Source: Pseudomonas putida
GTDB lineage: Bacteria; Pseudomonadota; Gammaproteobacteria; Pseudomonadales; Pseudomonadaceae
Length of the DNA: 64,000 nt
Assembly (NCBI RefSeq): GCF_001976065.1
Contig: NZ_MNAH01000001.1
Location: 1,035,952 to 1,099,951 of the forward strand
Reading direction: 5' to 3'
This document shows positions 25,191 to 32,889 of this stretch, piece by piece; the stretch's first letter is position 1; every line of letters begins with the position of its first letter. Both the position numbers and the translations under genes were made by a program. The notes below the pieces were generated by a model. It was not told the origin of the DNA and did not search any database. It worked only from the letters and a program-made list of their open reading frames with translations.

Positions 25191-26260
25191 CGGTAACCGA
25201 ACCGAAAGTTTGCCAGATCGCGCACCAGGAAAATCAGCAGGGCCAGGCTCATCAGCAGCGGTACTGTCCACAAGCCCGGAAACAAAGGCAGGGTGTTGTT
25301 GCCCACCATCGTCTTGCAGATGTCCGCTGCGTAGTAGATCAGGGCGAAGACGGCGGTCACGGGCAGCAGGGTAGCGAATCGTCCCTGCCTGGGCCGGGTG
25401 CGGCTCAACGGGATGGCGAGCAGTGCAAGTACCGTCGCGCTGACACCCCGTGTCTGGCGCCATTGCAATTCGGCCTTGTCCAGGGGCGCGCTGGAGGCCT
25501 TCAGCATTTCGTTGGAAGCCGCCTTGCGCTTACCCTCGGCGGCCCGTTCGATGGGTAGCAAGTGCAGCCGCATCTGCTCGAACTCTTCCGAAATGTCCCG
25601 TGAAGTACTGTGCTTGAGCAAATAGGAATGGCCTTGCGTCAGCTCCACGATCGGGTCCTCTGGGTCTGGATCGAGGATGCGGGCTTGCCCGGCGCGAAAC
25701 ACCCGGGACCTGGAATCCCCCGGATCATAGATCAGCACGTCGAGGAGTCGGCCATCATTGCGGTCTATCCGTTCTGCCAGGATCATCCTGCCGTTTTCGT
25801 TGTTGAGGTTGAACCGTTGCGCTTGCAGATGATTGACATCCAGGTCTGTTCGCGATTGCTGCTCCAGTACATAGGCCTGCGTATAAGCCCAGGGGCGCCC
25901 GTAGAGCGAAAGCACTGCCACCGCCAGCGAGATCGGAATGGCCAGCAGCAGGACAGCCCGATAGATGCGCAGCGGGCTTGCACCCGAGGCCGCTATCGCA
26001 ATGATTTCGGAGTCATGGCACAGGCGTCCAACCGCCAGGGTCACCGAGGCATATAACGCCACCGGCACCAACATTTCGAGGGCAATCAGTACCTTGTAGA
26101 ACACCATCTGCAGCACTGACTGCACCGCGAGCGTTCCCTCGACGGCGTCAGAGAGATAGCGTTCTGCGGAATAGCTGGCAAAAATGAATACCAGGATGCT
26201 GACCATCACCATCATCGGCCGGCGGATCTCGGCGATCACGTAGCGTTCGATCAGGAACAT
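25187..26260 (-). CDS. lptF: LptF-type permease (YjgP family), extra copy
   Basis: The 357-residue protein starts MFLIERYVIAEIRRPMMVMV at 26260, giving the typical LptF N-terminus; upstream residues to 26314 look non-coding. CHDSEIIAIAASGASPLRIYRAV is the LptF coupling-helix motif. The layout is membrane helices, then the periplasmic jellyroll, then membrane helices. It pairs with the overlapping lptG. No lptA, lptC or lptB is found alongside. Lipid transport from inner membrane to the periplasmic bridge is the expected role; the cargo is inferred from context. Confidence 0.85.
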   Translation of the reverse strand: MFLIERYVIAEIRRPMMVMVSILVFIFASYSAERYLSDAVEGTLAVQSVLQMVFYKVLIALEMLVPVALYASVTLAVGRLCHDSEIIAIAASGASPLRIYRAVLLLAIPISLAVAVLSLYGRPWAYTQAYVLEQQSRTDLDVNHLQAQRFNLNNENGRMILAERIDRNDGRLLDVLIYDPGDSRSRVFRAGQARILDPDPEDPIVELTQGHSYLLKHSTSRDISEEFEQMRLHLLPIERAAEGKRKAASNEMLKASSAPLDKAELQWRQTRGVSATVLALLAIPLSRTRPRQGRFATLLPVTAVFALIYYAADICKTMVGNNTLPLFPGLWTVPLLMSLALLIFLVRDLANFRFGYR

Positions 26261-26332
26261 GTCCCGGGTCCTGAGCTTTCGCCGTGCCTGCGCCGGGCGC
26301 CCGCGATCGGGCATTGCTGCCGTCCAGAACCA

Positions 26333-27163
26333 TCAGGTATCGCTCGGTATCGATTGATTTCTCTGGGCATGAAACCTCTCCACCATTTGATAATCCAGCG
26401 GCGAATCGACATCGATAGCGGCCTCCGCGAAGGGCATGATCACCGCGCCGAGACTCACCCCCAACCTGGCGGAAAGCTGTTGCAGCGCCTGTTCCAGGGT
26501 TAACCGTCCCAACAGGTAGCGCAGTACGCCCCCAAGGCCCAGGGCGCCGGCGATGACTCGCCGGGGGTGCTTGCGATCTTGTTCGACCCGTTGCCAGTAG
26601 CTGGCGAGGCGTCGAGCATCCTCGGTCATGAAGGCGAACAGGTTGCTGCCGCAATACGGGCCGCCGCGAAGCCGAATGCTGGTGCGGCGGGTTCCTGGAA
26701 AACGGGCCAGCACGGTGTCCAGCGGTGTCACCGCCACCACAAAGTCATGGCCGCCTGCAGCCGCTTGCTGAAGAAAATAGTCGACCATTTCCCGGCAGAG
26801 CAGCGCATGATCCGCCGTGGTCACCAACACTGGCCGGTCTGCCGGTTGACGCGCCAGCGCCTGCGCCGCGCTGGTACTGGGGGAGCTGGCGGGTTCCAGC
26901 CAACTGATTCTGGCGGTATCGAGCAGTTGCGTCATCGAGGCATCTTGCGCCAGTAAATGTCGCGCAGGGCCTACCAGTACGATTCGGTCGATCCGGTCAC
27001 TGGCCTCCAGCGCCTCGATGACCCGACGGACCATGGGTACCCCTGCCACCGGCACCAGCGCCTTGCAGCCTGTCCCGGCCATGGCGGCAACGGGATCGGC
27101 CGGGCTCCTGTCAGCAGCCAGGACCAACGCGGTGAACTGTCTCGGCTCAAATTCGCTTTTCAT
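26333..27163 (-). CDS. MobA-like NTP transferase family protein
   Basis: The 276-residue protein, started at the ATG at 27163 (inside the end of the acyltransferase gene, 17-base overlap), has the shape of a MobA-like nucleotidyltransferase: TALVLAADRSPADPV, GCKALVPVAGVPMVRRVIEAL (the K-A-L-V-P-x-x-G-x-P-M segment) and PVLVTTADHALL in place of the metal-site LVTxAD. The usual GGxSxRMG loop is changed to AADRSPADP, so donor binding may differ. Similar genes occur in bacterial ceramide head-group loci, and a role in activating a head-group alcohol or glycerate-type moiety is plausible but unproven. Confidence 0.7.
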   Translation of the reverse strand: MKSEFEPRQFTALVLAADRSPADPVAAMAGTGCKALVPVAGVPMVRRVIEALEASDRIDRIVLVGPARHLLAQDASMTQLLDTARISWLEPASSPSTSAAQALARQPADRPVLVTTADHALLCREMVDYFLQQAAAGGHDFVVAVTPLDTVLARFPGTRRTSIRLRGGPYCGSNLFAFMTEDARRLASYWQRVEQDRKHPRRVIAGALGLGGVLRYLLGRLTLEQALQQLSARLGVSLGAVIMPFAEAAIDVDSPLDYQMVERFHAQRNQSIPSDT

Positions 27164-28289
27164 AAACCCGGTAGCGTTTGTAGGGGGTGGCACCGATCTG
27201 GTCGAGAATCTTGCGCATGACCGCATTCGATTCGAGGATCCAGGACATTTCCAGGGCTTCTATGCCGCGCTTGACGAAGGGCGGCTTGAGCGCTTCGATC
27301 AGAAGCAAGGCGAGTGTGGGTCCCAATCGGCTGAACTGGTAGGCCTGCTTGACGCCCATCAAGGGCACGCGTGCAGTGCGCGTGCCCTTGACATACAGCC
27401 GCCACAGCAGTCGCAGCCAGCCAAAGGGCAGCAAGCGCCCCTTGAGGGAGGCGATCGCCTCGTTGATGTTAGGCATGGCCACGATAAACGCGCAGGGGTT
27501 GCCGTCGACTTCGGCGATGTACAGCAGGTCTTTGGGGACCAACAGTCGCAGTTGGCTGCCGAGCTCGAAGAATTCGGATTCGGTGAAGGGTACGAAGCCC
27601 CAATTGCGGCTCCAGGCGTCATTGAATATGTCTCGCAGAATTCCCATGTCCCGGCGGAACTGACGGGTGTCCAAGGGCCTGATCACAACGCGTTTTCGCT
27701 CGCGCGCCATCATCGCCGACAAGGCCGGTGGGAAGTGCAATTGGTCGGTGCGCATCCAGTAGGCGAGCAGATCCTTGGCTTGCCGGTAGCCCAGGGCGGC
27801 GAGCCTTTGATCATAAAAACGCTGTCCGTGCCCCATCATGGCGGACGGGGGACGATCGAACCCCTCTACCAACAGTCCGCTTTCCTGGTTGATGGTCAGG
27901 TTGAAGGGGCCTGTGATGCATGCAGCGCCACGGTCTCGCAGCCAGGCCTCTGCCGCCGCGAACAGGCTGTCGAATACGGCAGGGTCGTCCACGGCTTCGA
28001 GCATTCCAAAGTGACCCGAATCATGGCCGTGCAATTGCCGGTGAAGGCTGTCGATCTGAGCGGTGATTCGCCCCACGACTTCCGTTCCCGACCAGGCCAG
28101 CCACGCCTGCCATGTCAGATGAGGGGACGCCGGATTCTTTTCGGAAAGGAGTTCATGGCGCTCGTAATGGATCGGCTCGATCCAGCAAGGATCGTTGCGA
28201 TACAGGGTGCCGGGGAAACTGATGAATGTCTTGAGATCCAAGCGTGAGAGGACGGGTCGCGTAATGATGGGTAACTTCTTATCGATCAT
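27147..28289 (-). CDS. GNAT-like N-acyltransferase of the bacterial ceramide synthase (bCerS)/YghO family
   Basis: The 380-residue protein shows a GNAT-like fold signature, with pieces such as PVLSRLDLKTFISFPGTLYRNDPCWIEP (N-terminus), GPFNLTINQESGLLVEGFDRPP (residues about 130-150) and GVKQAYQFSRLGPTLA near the C-terminus. These are the hallmarks of E. coli YghO and the Caulobacter ceramide synthase. It should transfer an acyl chain onto the amine of a sphingoid base or 3-oxosphinganine. I use the ATG at 28289; a TTG at 28301 is possible. It is the first gene of the leftward operon and is divergent from the SPT operon, exactly the partner needed to make ceramide. Confidence 0.82.
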   Translation of the reverse strand: MIDKKLPIITRPVLSRLDLKTFISFPGTLYRNDPCWIEPIHYERHELLSEKNPASPHLTWQAWLAWSGTEVVGRITAQIDSLHRQLHGHDSGHFGMLEAVDDPAVFDSLFAAAEAWLRDRGAACITGPFNLTINQESGLLVEGFDRPPSAMMGHGQRFYDQRLAALGYRQAKDLLAYWMRTDQLHFPPALSAMMARERKRVVIRPLDTRQFRRDMGILRDIFNDAWSRNWGFVPFTESEFFELGSQLRLLVPKDLLYIAEVDGNPCAFIVAMPNINEAIASLKGRLLPFGWLRLLWRLYVKGTRTARVPLMGVKQAYQFSRLGPTLALLLIEALKPPFVKRGIEALEMSWILESNAVMRKILDQIGATPYKRYRVYEKRI

Positions 28290-28706
28290 CGTTGGCCACA
28301 AAAGTCCGTAGCAGTTGAACTAGCATCTCTTTTTCGGTACCTGGGAGAGCGTAGCTGAAGTAATGCCACAGGGCACGAATGCCGGGGAAATTGGCGCCAC
28401 TGCTTTAGTGAACGCTAGTAATCCGTGCACTTTGCGACCATTAGCGCATTCTGTAACGTGAGCTTTGCTACCCTCGATTCCGCCGGTCGTCGCTCACTCG
28501 GGAAAAAATTTGCGATCACGCAGATGCCGATTAGTATTGCGTGAGGCGTTGTAAATGATTGAAAAGGCCGAACCGCTTATCCTTGGGGCCCAGACCCCAT
28601 GAAAACGGATTCGAGGGCAGTAAAACGTCACGTGTTTTACCGGCGCCGGTGATCAACCCGCTATTTGACTTATCCTTACATGGGCTAAATGGATGGGTGT
28701 CTTATT
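28290..28706. promoter_or_regulatory. Divergent control region of the putative sphingolipid locus
   Basis: The 417 bases between the acyltransferase and acyl-AMP ligase genes hold no convincing gene. The 12-bp perfect palindrome ACCGGCGCCGGT (28639-28650) lies about 57 bases before the ligase start and could be an operator. A TTGACT at 28665-28670 resembles a -35 box but has no well-spaced -10. The region is less GC-rich than its flanks around 28300-28480. Promoters for both operons are expected here but cannot be placed with confidence. Confidence 0.4.
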
Positions 28707-30431
28707 ATGTCTGCGACCCTTGCAAATCAGGCACTCCCCCAACGTCTAGCCGACTTTTCCACGTTAGTGGAAGCACTCGATTATGCCGCTACCGGTCAGG
28801 CCGGCATGAACTTCTACGACAGGCATTGCCACTTGAGTTCGGCGGTTGAATACGCGTCGCTCAGAACTAATGCCGTCGCGATTGCTCATCGACTACTTGG
28901 GCTCAAGTTGAAGAAAGGCGACCGGGTCGCGCTTATTGCCGATACGCACCCAAGCTTTATCGAGGCCTTTTTCGCCTGCCAATACGCCGGCTTGATCGCC
29001 GTTCCTCTACTGGTTCCTTCCAGCCTGGGAAGCCATCGTTCTTACGTCGACAAGTTGCAAGGGCTGTTCATCAACTGCGTACCGGCGGCCGTTCTAGGGG
29101 CGCAGGAATGGCTTCCCTATATCCGCGAAGCACTGGGGGAGACCCGGCAGGTGTTCGTCGGAACTGTGACGGATTTGGCCGAATTGCCCGCGGTGCAGGC
29201 GCTTCCCACGGTCTTGCCGGAGGACATCGCCTACTTGCAATACACCTCTGGCAGTACCCGCTTTCCTCGTGGCGTGATCATTACCCAGCGTGCGGTGATG
29301 GCCAATGTCAGGGGCATCGTCGTGGACGGTGTTGGCGTTCGCCCGGGGGACCGGTGCGCCTCGTGGTTGCCCTTTTATCATGACATGGGGCTGGTGGGTT
29401 TCGTCCTGGCACCCATGGCCGCGCAACTGACGGTCGACTACCTGCACACCCAGGATTTCGCCACTCGGCCTGGGCAATGGCTCAAGCTGATCAGCCAGAA
29501 TCGGGTAGCCATTTCGGTCGCTCCGCCGTTTGGCTATGACCTTTGTGCGCGGCGAGTCCGTGACTCGGAAAAAGCTGCGCTGGATCTCTCCTGCTGGCGT
29601 GTCGCGGGGATCGGGGCAGAACCCATCCGGGCATCGGTGTTAAGCCGTTTCGCGGATTGTTTTTACGACACCGGCTTCGATCCGGCCGCATTCACGCCTT
29701 GCTACGGTCTGGCGGAAAGCACGCTTGCCGTCAGCTTCGCCCGCCGCGGGGTGTTGGTGGATCATGTCTCTCGCCACGTTCTGGAGTATCAGTTCAAGGC
29801 GCAAGTGTGCGCCGCCGATGATCCGGGAAGCTGTGGCTTTACCAATTGTGGCGCGCCTTTGCCCGGCCATCGCGTGGAAATCCGCGATGCGGCGGGGCGG
29901 GTGGTCGCCGAGCGTGAGGTCGGGCAGATATTCGTGCAGGGACCCAGTGTGATGTCAGGTTATTTCAATGACCCGCAGAGCACCGGGGCCGCGTTACGAG
30001 ACGACTGGCTGAACACCGGTGATCTGGGCTACCTGTCCCGGGGCGAACTGCACATCACTGGCCGGCACAAGGATTTGCTCATCGTCCGCGGTCGCAACAT
30101 CTGGCCGCAGGATATTGAATACCTGGTGGAGTCCGCGCCTGAACTGAGGCCCGGCGATGCCATCGTATTTGTCGTACCCGGCGATGATGAGCCAAAGGTC
30201 GTGGTGCAGATTCAATGCCGCATCCGTGAGCCGCAAAGTCGCGAACATCTGGTGCGTACCCTGGCCGCAAAGATCATCAGTGAATTCGGTCTCGTTGCCG
30301 AGGTGCACCTCGTACCACCCCACTCGCTGCCTCGAACTTCCTCGGGAAAGCCTTCCCGTGCCGAAGCCCTTGAACGATTCATGGCCCAGGTGAACACCGA
30401 TCTTCCTTATCCAGCGCTGGAGGAGACGTGA
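28707..30431 (+). CDS. Fatty-acyl-AMP ligase (FAAL-type AMP-binding enzyme)
   Basis: The 574-residue adenylating enzyme has the P-loop YTSGSTRFPRGVI (about residue 180), the A5 motif PCYGLAESTLAVSFARR typical of FAALs, and the late GDLGYLSRGELHITGRHKDLLIVRGRNIWPQDIE hinge. FAALs activate fatty acids to acyl-AMP and load them on an ACP rather than CoA; an ACP is encoded two genes later. It presumably supplies the acyl-ACP used by the SPT-like enzyme or the N-acyltransferase. I start at 28707 (MSATLANQ); the ATG at 28689 would add six residues. The stop overlaps the next start (GTGA). Confidence 0.85.
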   Translation: MSATLANQALPQRLADFSTLVEALDYAATGQAGMNFYDRHCHLSSAVEYASLRTNAVAIAHRLLGLKLKKGDRVALIADTHPSFIEAFFACQYAGLIAVPLLVPSSLGSHRSYVDKLQGLFINCVPAAVLGAQEWLPYIREALGETRQVFVGTVTDLAELPAVQALPTVLPEDIAYLQYTSGSTRFPRGVIITQRAVMANVRGIVVDGVGVRPGDRCASWLPFYHDMGLVGFVLAPMAAQLTVDYLHTQDFATRPGQWLKLISQNRVAISVAPPFGYDLCARRVRDSEKAALDLSCWRVAGIGAEPIRASVLSRFADCFYDTGFDPAAFTPCYGLAESTLAVSFARRGVLVDHVSRHVLEYQFKAQVCAADDPGSCGFTNCGAPLPGHRVEIRDAAGRVVAEREVGQIFVQGPSVMSGYFNDPQSTGAALRDDWLNTGDLGYLSRGELHITGRHKDLLIVRGRNIWPQDIEYLVESAPELRPGDAIVFVVPGDDEPKVVVQIQCRIREPQSREHLVRTLAAKIISEFGLVAEVHLVPPHSLPRTSSGKPSRAEALERFMAQVNTDLPYPALEET

Positions 30432-31345
30432 GCGCCGGCATTGTTTCACTGACGGGTGCGACGGGCTTCATCGGCAGTGTCCTACGCGAACGACTCGTCG
30501 CCCGTGGCGTGAAGGTGCGTGCCCTGGCTCGCTCCAGGAGCGGAACGGCAGAGGATGGAACACAGTGGATCAGGGGAACACTGGAAGATGAACAGGCCCT
30601 CGTCGAACTCACCAGTGGGGCGGACACCGTCATTCACTGCGCAGGCAAGGTCAGGGGCAGCGATGCCCGGGACTTCGATGCGGTCAATGTGCTGGGCAGC
30701 AAGCGCTTGATGGAGGCGGCGCGGCTGAGCGGCAGTTGCAAGCGTTTCCTGCTCATCTCGTCCCTGGCGGCCAGGCATCCGACGTTGTCCTGGTACGCCG
30801 CTTCCAAATTCGAAGGCGAACGGCAGGTCAGGGCCGCGGCCGGGGCGATACCCGTGTGCGTTTTCCGGCCGACCGCCGTGTATGGACCGGGCGACCGGGA
30901 ATTGCGTCCGGTGTTCGAGTGGCTACTGCGCGGCTGGCTGGTGACCCTTGGTCGAAACGATTCACAGTTCAGCTTTCTCCATGTGGAGGATCTGGTCGGT
31001 GCCGTCATGCAATGGCTGGATGCACCCGTGGGGCAATCGCAGACCTTTGAGTTATGCGACGGCCAGGCGCAGGGGTACGACTGGGCAAGCCTGGCCAGCA
31101 TCGCCTCCGACATCCGCAATGCCCCGGTACGCCAGGCGGCAGTGCCTGCCGCGGTAGTCAAGGGGATCGCACGAGCGAACCTGATGCTGTCTCGTCTTAC
31201 CCGGCAGGCACCTATGCTCACGCCCGGTAAAGTCAATGAGCTGATGCACCCTGACTGGACTTGCAGCAATGCCCACATCAGCGCGACATTGGGCTGGGAG
31301 CCCCGGATTCTTTTACGGCAAGCGTTGCGCAATCACCTGTTTTGA
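30428..31345 (+). CDS. NAD(P)-dependent epimerase/reductase, CerR-like (ceramide or 3-oxosphinganine reductase)
   Basis: The 305-residue extended SDR begins at a GTG (MSAGIVSLTGATGFIGSVL) overlapping the ligase stop. It has the nucleotide-binding TGATGFIG motif (residues about 9-16), ISSLAA and catalytic WYAASKFEGE (Y-x3-K), followed by FRPTAVYGPGDRE. In Caulobacter the SDR beside spt (CerR) reduces the oxo group of the sphingolipid backbone. Placement between a FAAL and ACP-SPT genes in the same order makes the same role likely here. A sugar epimerase is the generic alternative. Confidence 0.78.
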   Translation: MSAGIVSLTGATGFIGSVLRERLVARGVKVRALARSRSGTAEDGTQWIRGTLEDEQALVELTSGADTVIHCAGKVRGSDARDFDAVNVLGSKRLMEAARLSGSCKRFLLISSLAARHPTLSWYAASKFEGERQVRAAAGAIPVCVFRPTAVYGPGDRELRPVFEWLLRGWLVTLGRNDSQFSFLHVEDLVGAVMQWLDAPVGQSQTFELCDGQAQGYDWASLASIASDIRNAPVRQAAVPAAVVKGIARANLMLSRLTRQAPMLTPGKVNELMHPDWTCSNAHISATLGWEPRILLRQALRNHLF

Positions 31346-31381
31346 GCGGGCAAAGAGCCACTGAACTCAAGGAAACCCACG

Positions 31382-31642
31382 ATGATCACACAACAAGCGA
31401 TACTCGACAGGGTGATGATGCTCATCGGGCGATTCGCACCTCCAGGAACGCCAATCAACCCCAATACCGACCTGGCCCAGGACCTGGGGATGGAGTCGAT
31501 AAAGGTGATGGACATGCTGATGGAGCTGGAAGACGAATTCGACATCTCGATCCATATCAATATCTTGATGGATGTGAGCACGCCTGCTCAGTTGGCTCAC
31601 GCCATTCTCAACCTGATGGAGCATGCCGATGGGACTGTTTGA
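31382..31642 (+). CDS. Acyl carrier protein
   Basis: The 86-residue acidic helical protein has the phosphopantetheine site DLGMESIKVMDM with the modified Ser at residue 39. The context (FAAL upstream, SPT-like enzyme overlapping downstream) marks it as a dedicated carrier, not the fatty-acid-synthase AcpP, which lies with fabD/fabG/fabF. Caulobacter uses such a dedicated ACP for ceramide synthesis. The helix-II surface is Met-rich (KVMDMLMELEDEF). Its stop lies 20 bases inside the following gene. Confidence 0.88.
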   Translation: MITQQAILDRVMMLIGRFAPPGTPINPNTDLAQDLGMESIKVMDMLMELEDEFDISIHINILMDVSTPAQLAHAILNLMEHADGTV

Positions 31643-32831
31643 CAAATTCGGCAAGCTGGCAGCCGAGCGCGCCAGTCTCTGTGATTCACAACTGCATCCT
31701 TTTGGAATTCGCATCGACGAGATGTATTCCCCCACCGAGGGCAGTATCCAGGGCCAAAGGGTCATCCTGGCCGGCACCAATAATTATCTGGGGCTGACGT
31801 TCGACCCCGATGGCATCAAGGCGGCGCAGCGTTCACTGGAGCTTGAAGGCACCGGCACCACCGGCTCTCGCATGGCCAACGGCAGTTACGCCGGGCACAG
31901 CGCGCTGGAGGATGAACTGGTTGATTTTCTCGGGCGGCGCTCGGTCATCGTGTTCTCGACAGGGTACGTCGCCAATCTGGGCGTCATCGGCACGCTGGCG
32001 AGCGCGCGCGAGGTGGTGCTGCTTGACGCCGACTGCCACGCGAGCATCTACGACGCTTGCAAGCTGGGTGGGGCGCAGATCATCCGTTTTCGCCATAACG
32101 ATGTCGCTGATCTGGAACGGCGCATGGTCCGGCTCGGCGACCGCGCCCGGGAAGCGATTATCCTGGTGGAAGGCATCTACAGCATGCTCGGTGACCAGGC
32201 TCCGCTCAGGGAAATAGTCGAGGTCAAGCGCCGCCTTGGAGGCTACCTGCTGGTTGACGAGGCGCATTCCTTTGGCGTGCTGGGGGCCAATGGGCGAGGG
32301 CTGGCGGAGGAGTTGGGTGTGGATTCGGAGGTGGACATCCTGTTGGGCACGTTCAGCAAGAGCCTGGGCGCCGTCGGCGGATTCGCCGCCTGTCACGACG
32401 CGCAAATGGATCTGCTTCGTTATGCCAGCAGACCTTACATTTTCACCGCGTCCCCCGCACCCTCGGCGATTGCCTCGGTGAGGTCGGCGCTGATGGCCAT
32501 CAAGGAACGCCCGCAACTGCGGCGTCAGCTGTGGTCGAACGCGCGGCGGCTTTATCAGGGGTTGGCTGAGTCAGGCTACCAATTGGGGCCGCAAGCCAGT
32601 CCAGTGATTGCCGTCATGCTGAAGTCGCCACACGAGGGCCTGGCCGTCTGGCGGGCGCTGATAGAGAAGGGCGTCTATGTCAATCTGGTCCTACCTCCCG
32701 CGACACCCGGCGCCGTCACCCTGGTGCGTTGCAGCGTCAGTGCGGCCCATACACCTGAGCAAATAGACCAGATCATCGAGGCCTTCGCTTCTTTGCGTGG
32801 CCCGATGGGACTCGTCACAGTGGGCGCTTGA
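31623..32831 (+). CDS. Serine palmitoyltransferase-like PLP-dependent alpha-oxoamine synthase
   Basis: The 402-residue enzyme belongs to the alpha-oxoamine synthase family: NNYLGLTFDPDGIKAAQ (N-terminus), GTGTTGSRMANGSYAGHSALE, DEAHSFGVLGANGRG (PLP-contacting Asp and His) and the PLP-lysine in LLGTFSKSLGAVGGFAA (about residue 246). The family includes SPT, AONS (BioF), KBL and ALAS. Linkage to an ACP, a FAAL, a CerR-like SDR and a bCerS homologue favours SPT, which condenses serine with an acyl thioester to 3-oxosphinganine. No biotin genes are present. Start at 31623, or two codons later at 31629. Confidence 0.83.
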   Translation: MPMGLFDKFGKLAAERASLCDSQLHPFGIRIDEMYSPTEGSIQGQRVILAGTNNYLGLTFDPDGIKAAQRSLELEGTGTTGSRMANGSYAGHSALEDELVDFLGRRSVIVFSTGYVANLGVIGTLASAREVVLLDADCHASIYDACKLGGAQIIRFRHNDVADLERRMVRLGDRAREAIILVEGIYSMLGDQAPLREIVEVKRRLGGYLLVDEAHSFGVLGANGRGLAEELGVDSEVDILLGTFSKSLGAVGGFAACHDAQMDLLRYASRPYIFTASPAPSAIASVRSALMAIKERPQLRRQLWSNARRLYQGLAESGYQLGPQASPVIAVMLKSPHEGLAVWRALIEKGVYVNLVLPPATPGAVTLVRCSVSAAHTPEQIDQIIEAFASLRGPMGLVTVGA

Positions 32832-32889
32832 TGAGTGTCGCGAGCTGTCGGTGAGCTAATCTTTACCTACGACATAGTGAACGACACTC

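Noticed and set aside
27018..28247. Plus-strand frame of 409 codons over the bCerS-like gene
   Set aside because: Low-complexity shadow of the acyltransferase gene without homology-like motifs.
31623..32831. 8-amino-7-oxononanoate synthase (BioF) or 2-amino-3-ketobutyrate ligase (Kbl)
   Set aside because: The fold is shared, but there are no biotin or threonine dehydrogenase genes; linkage with ACP, FAAL, CerR-like and bCerS-like genes favours SPT.
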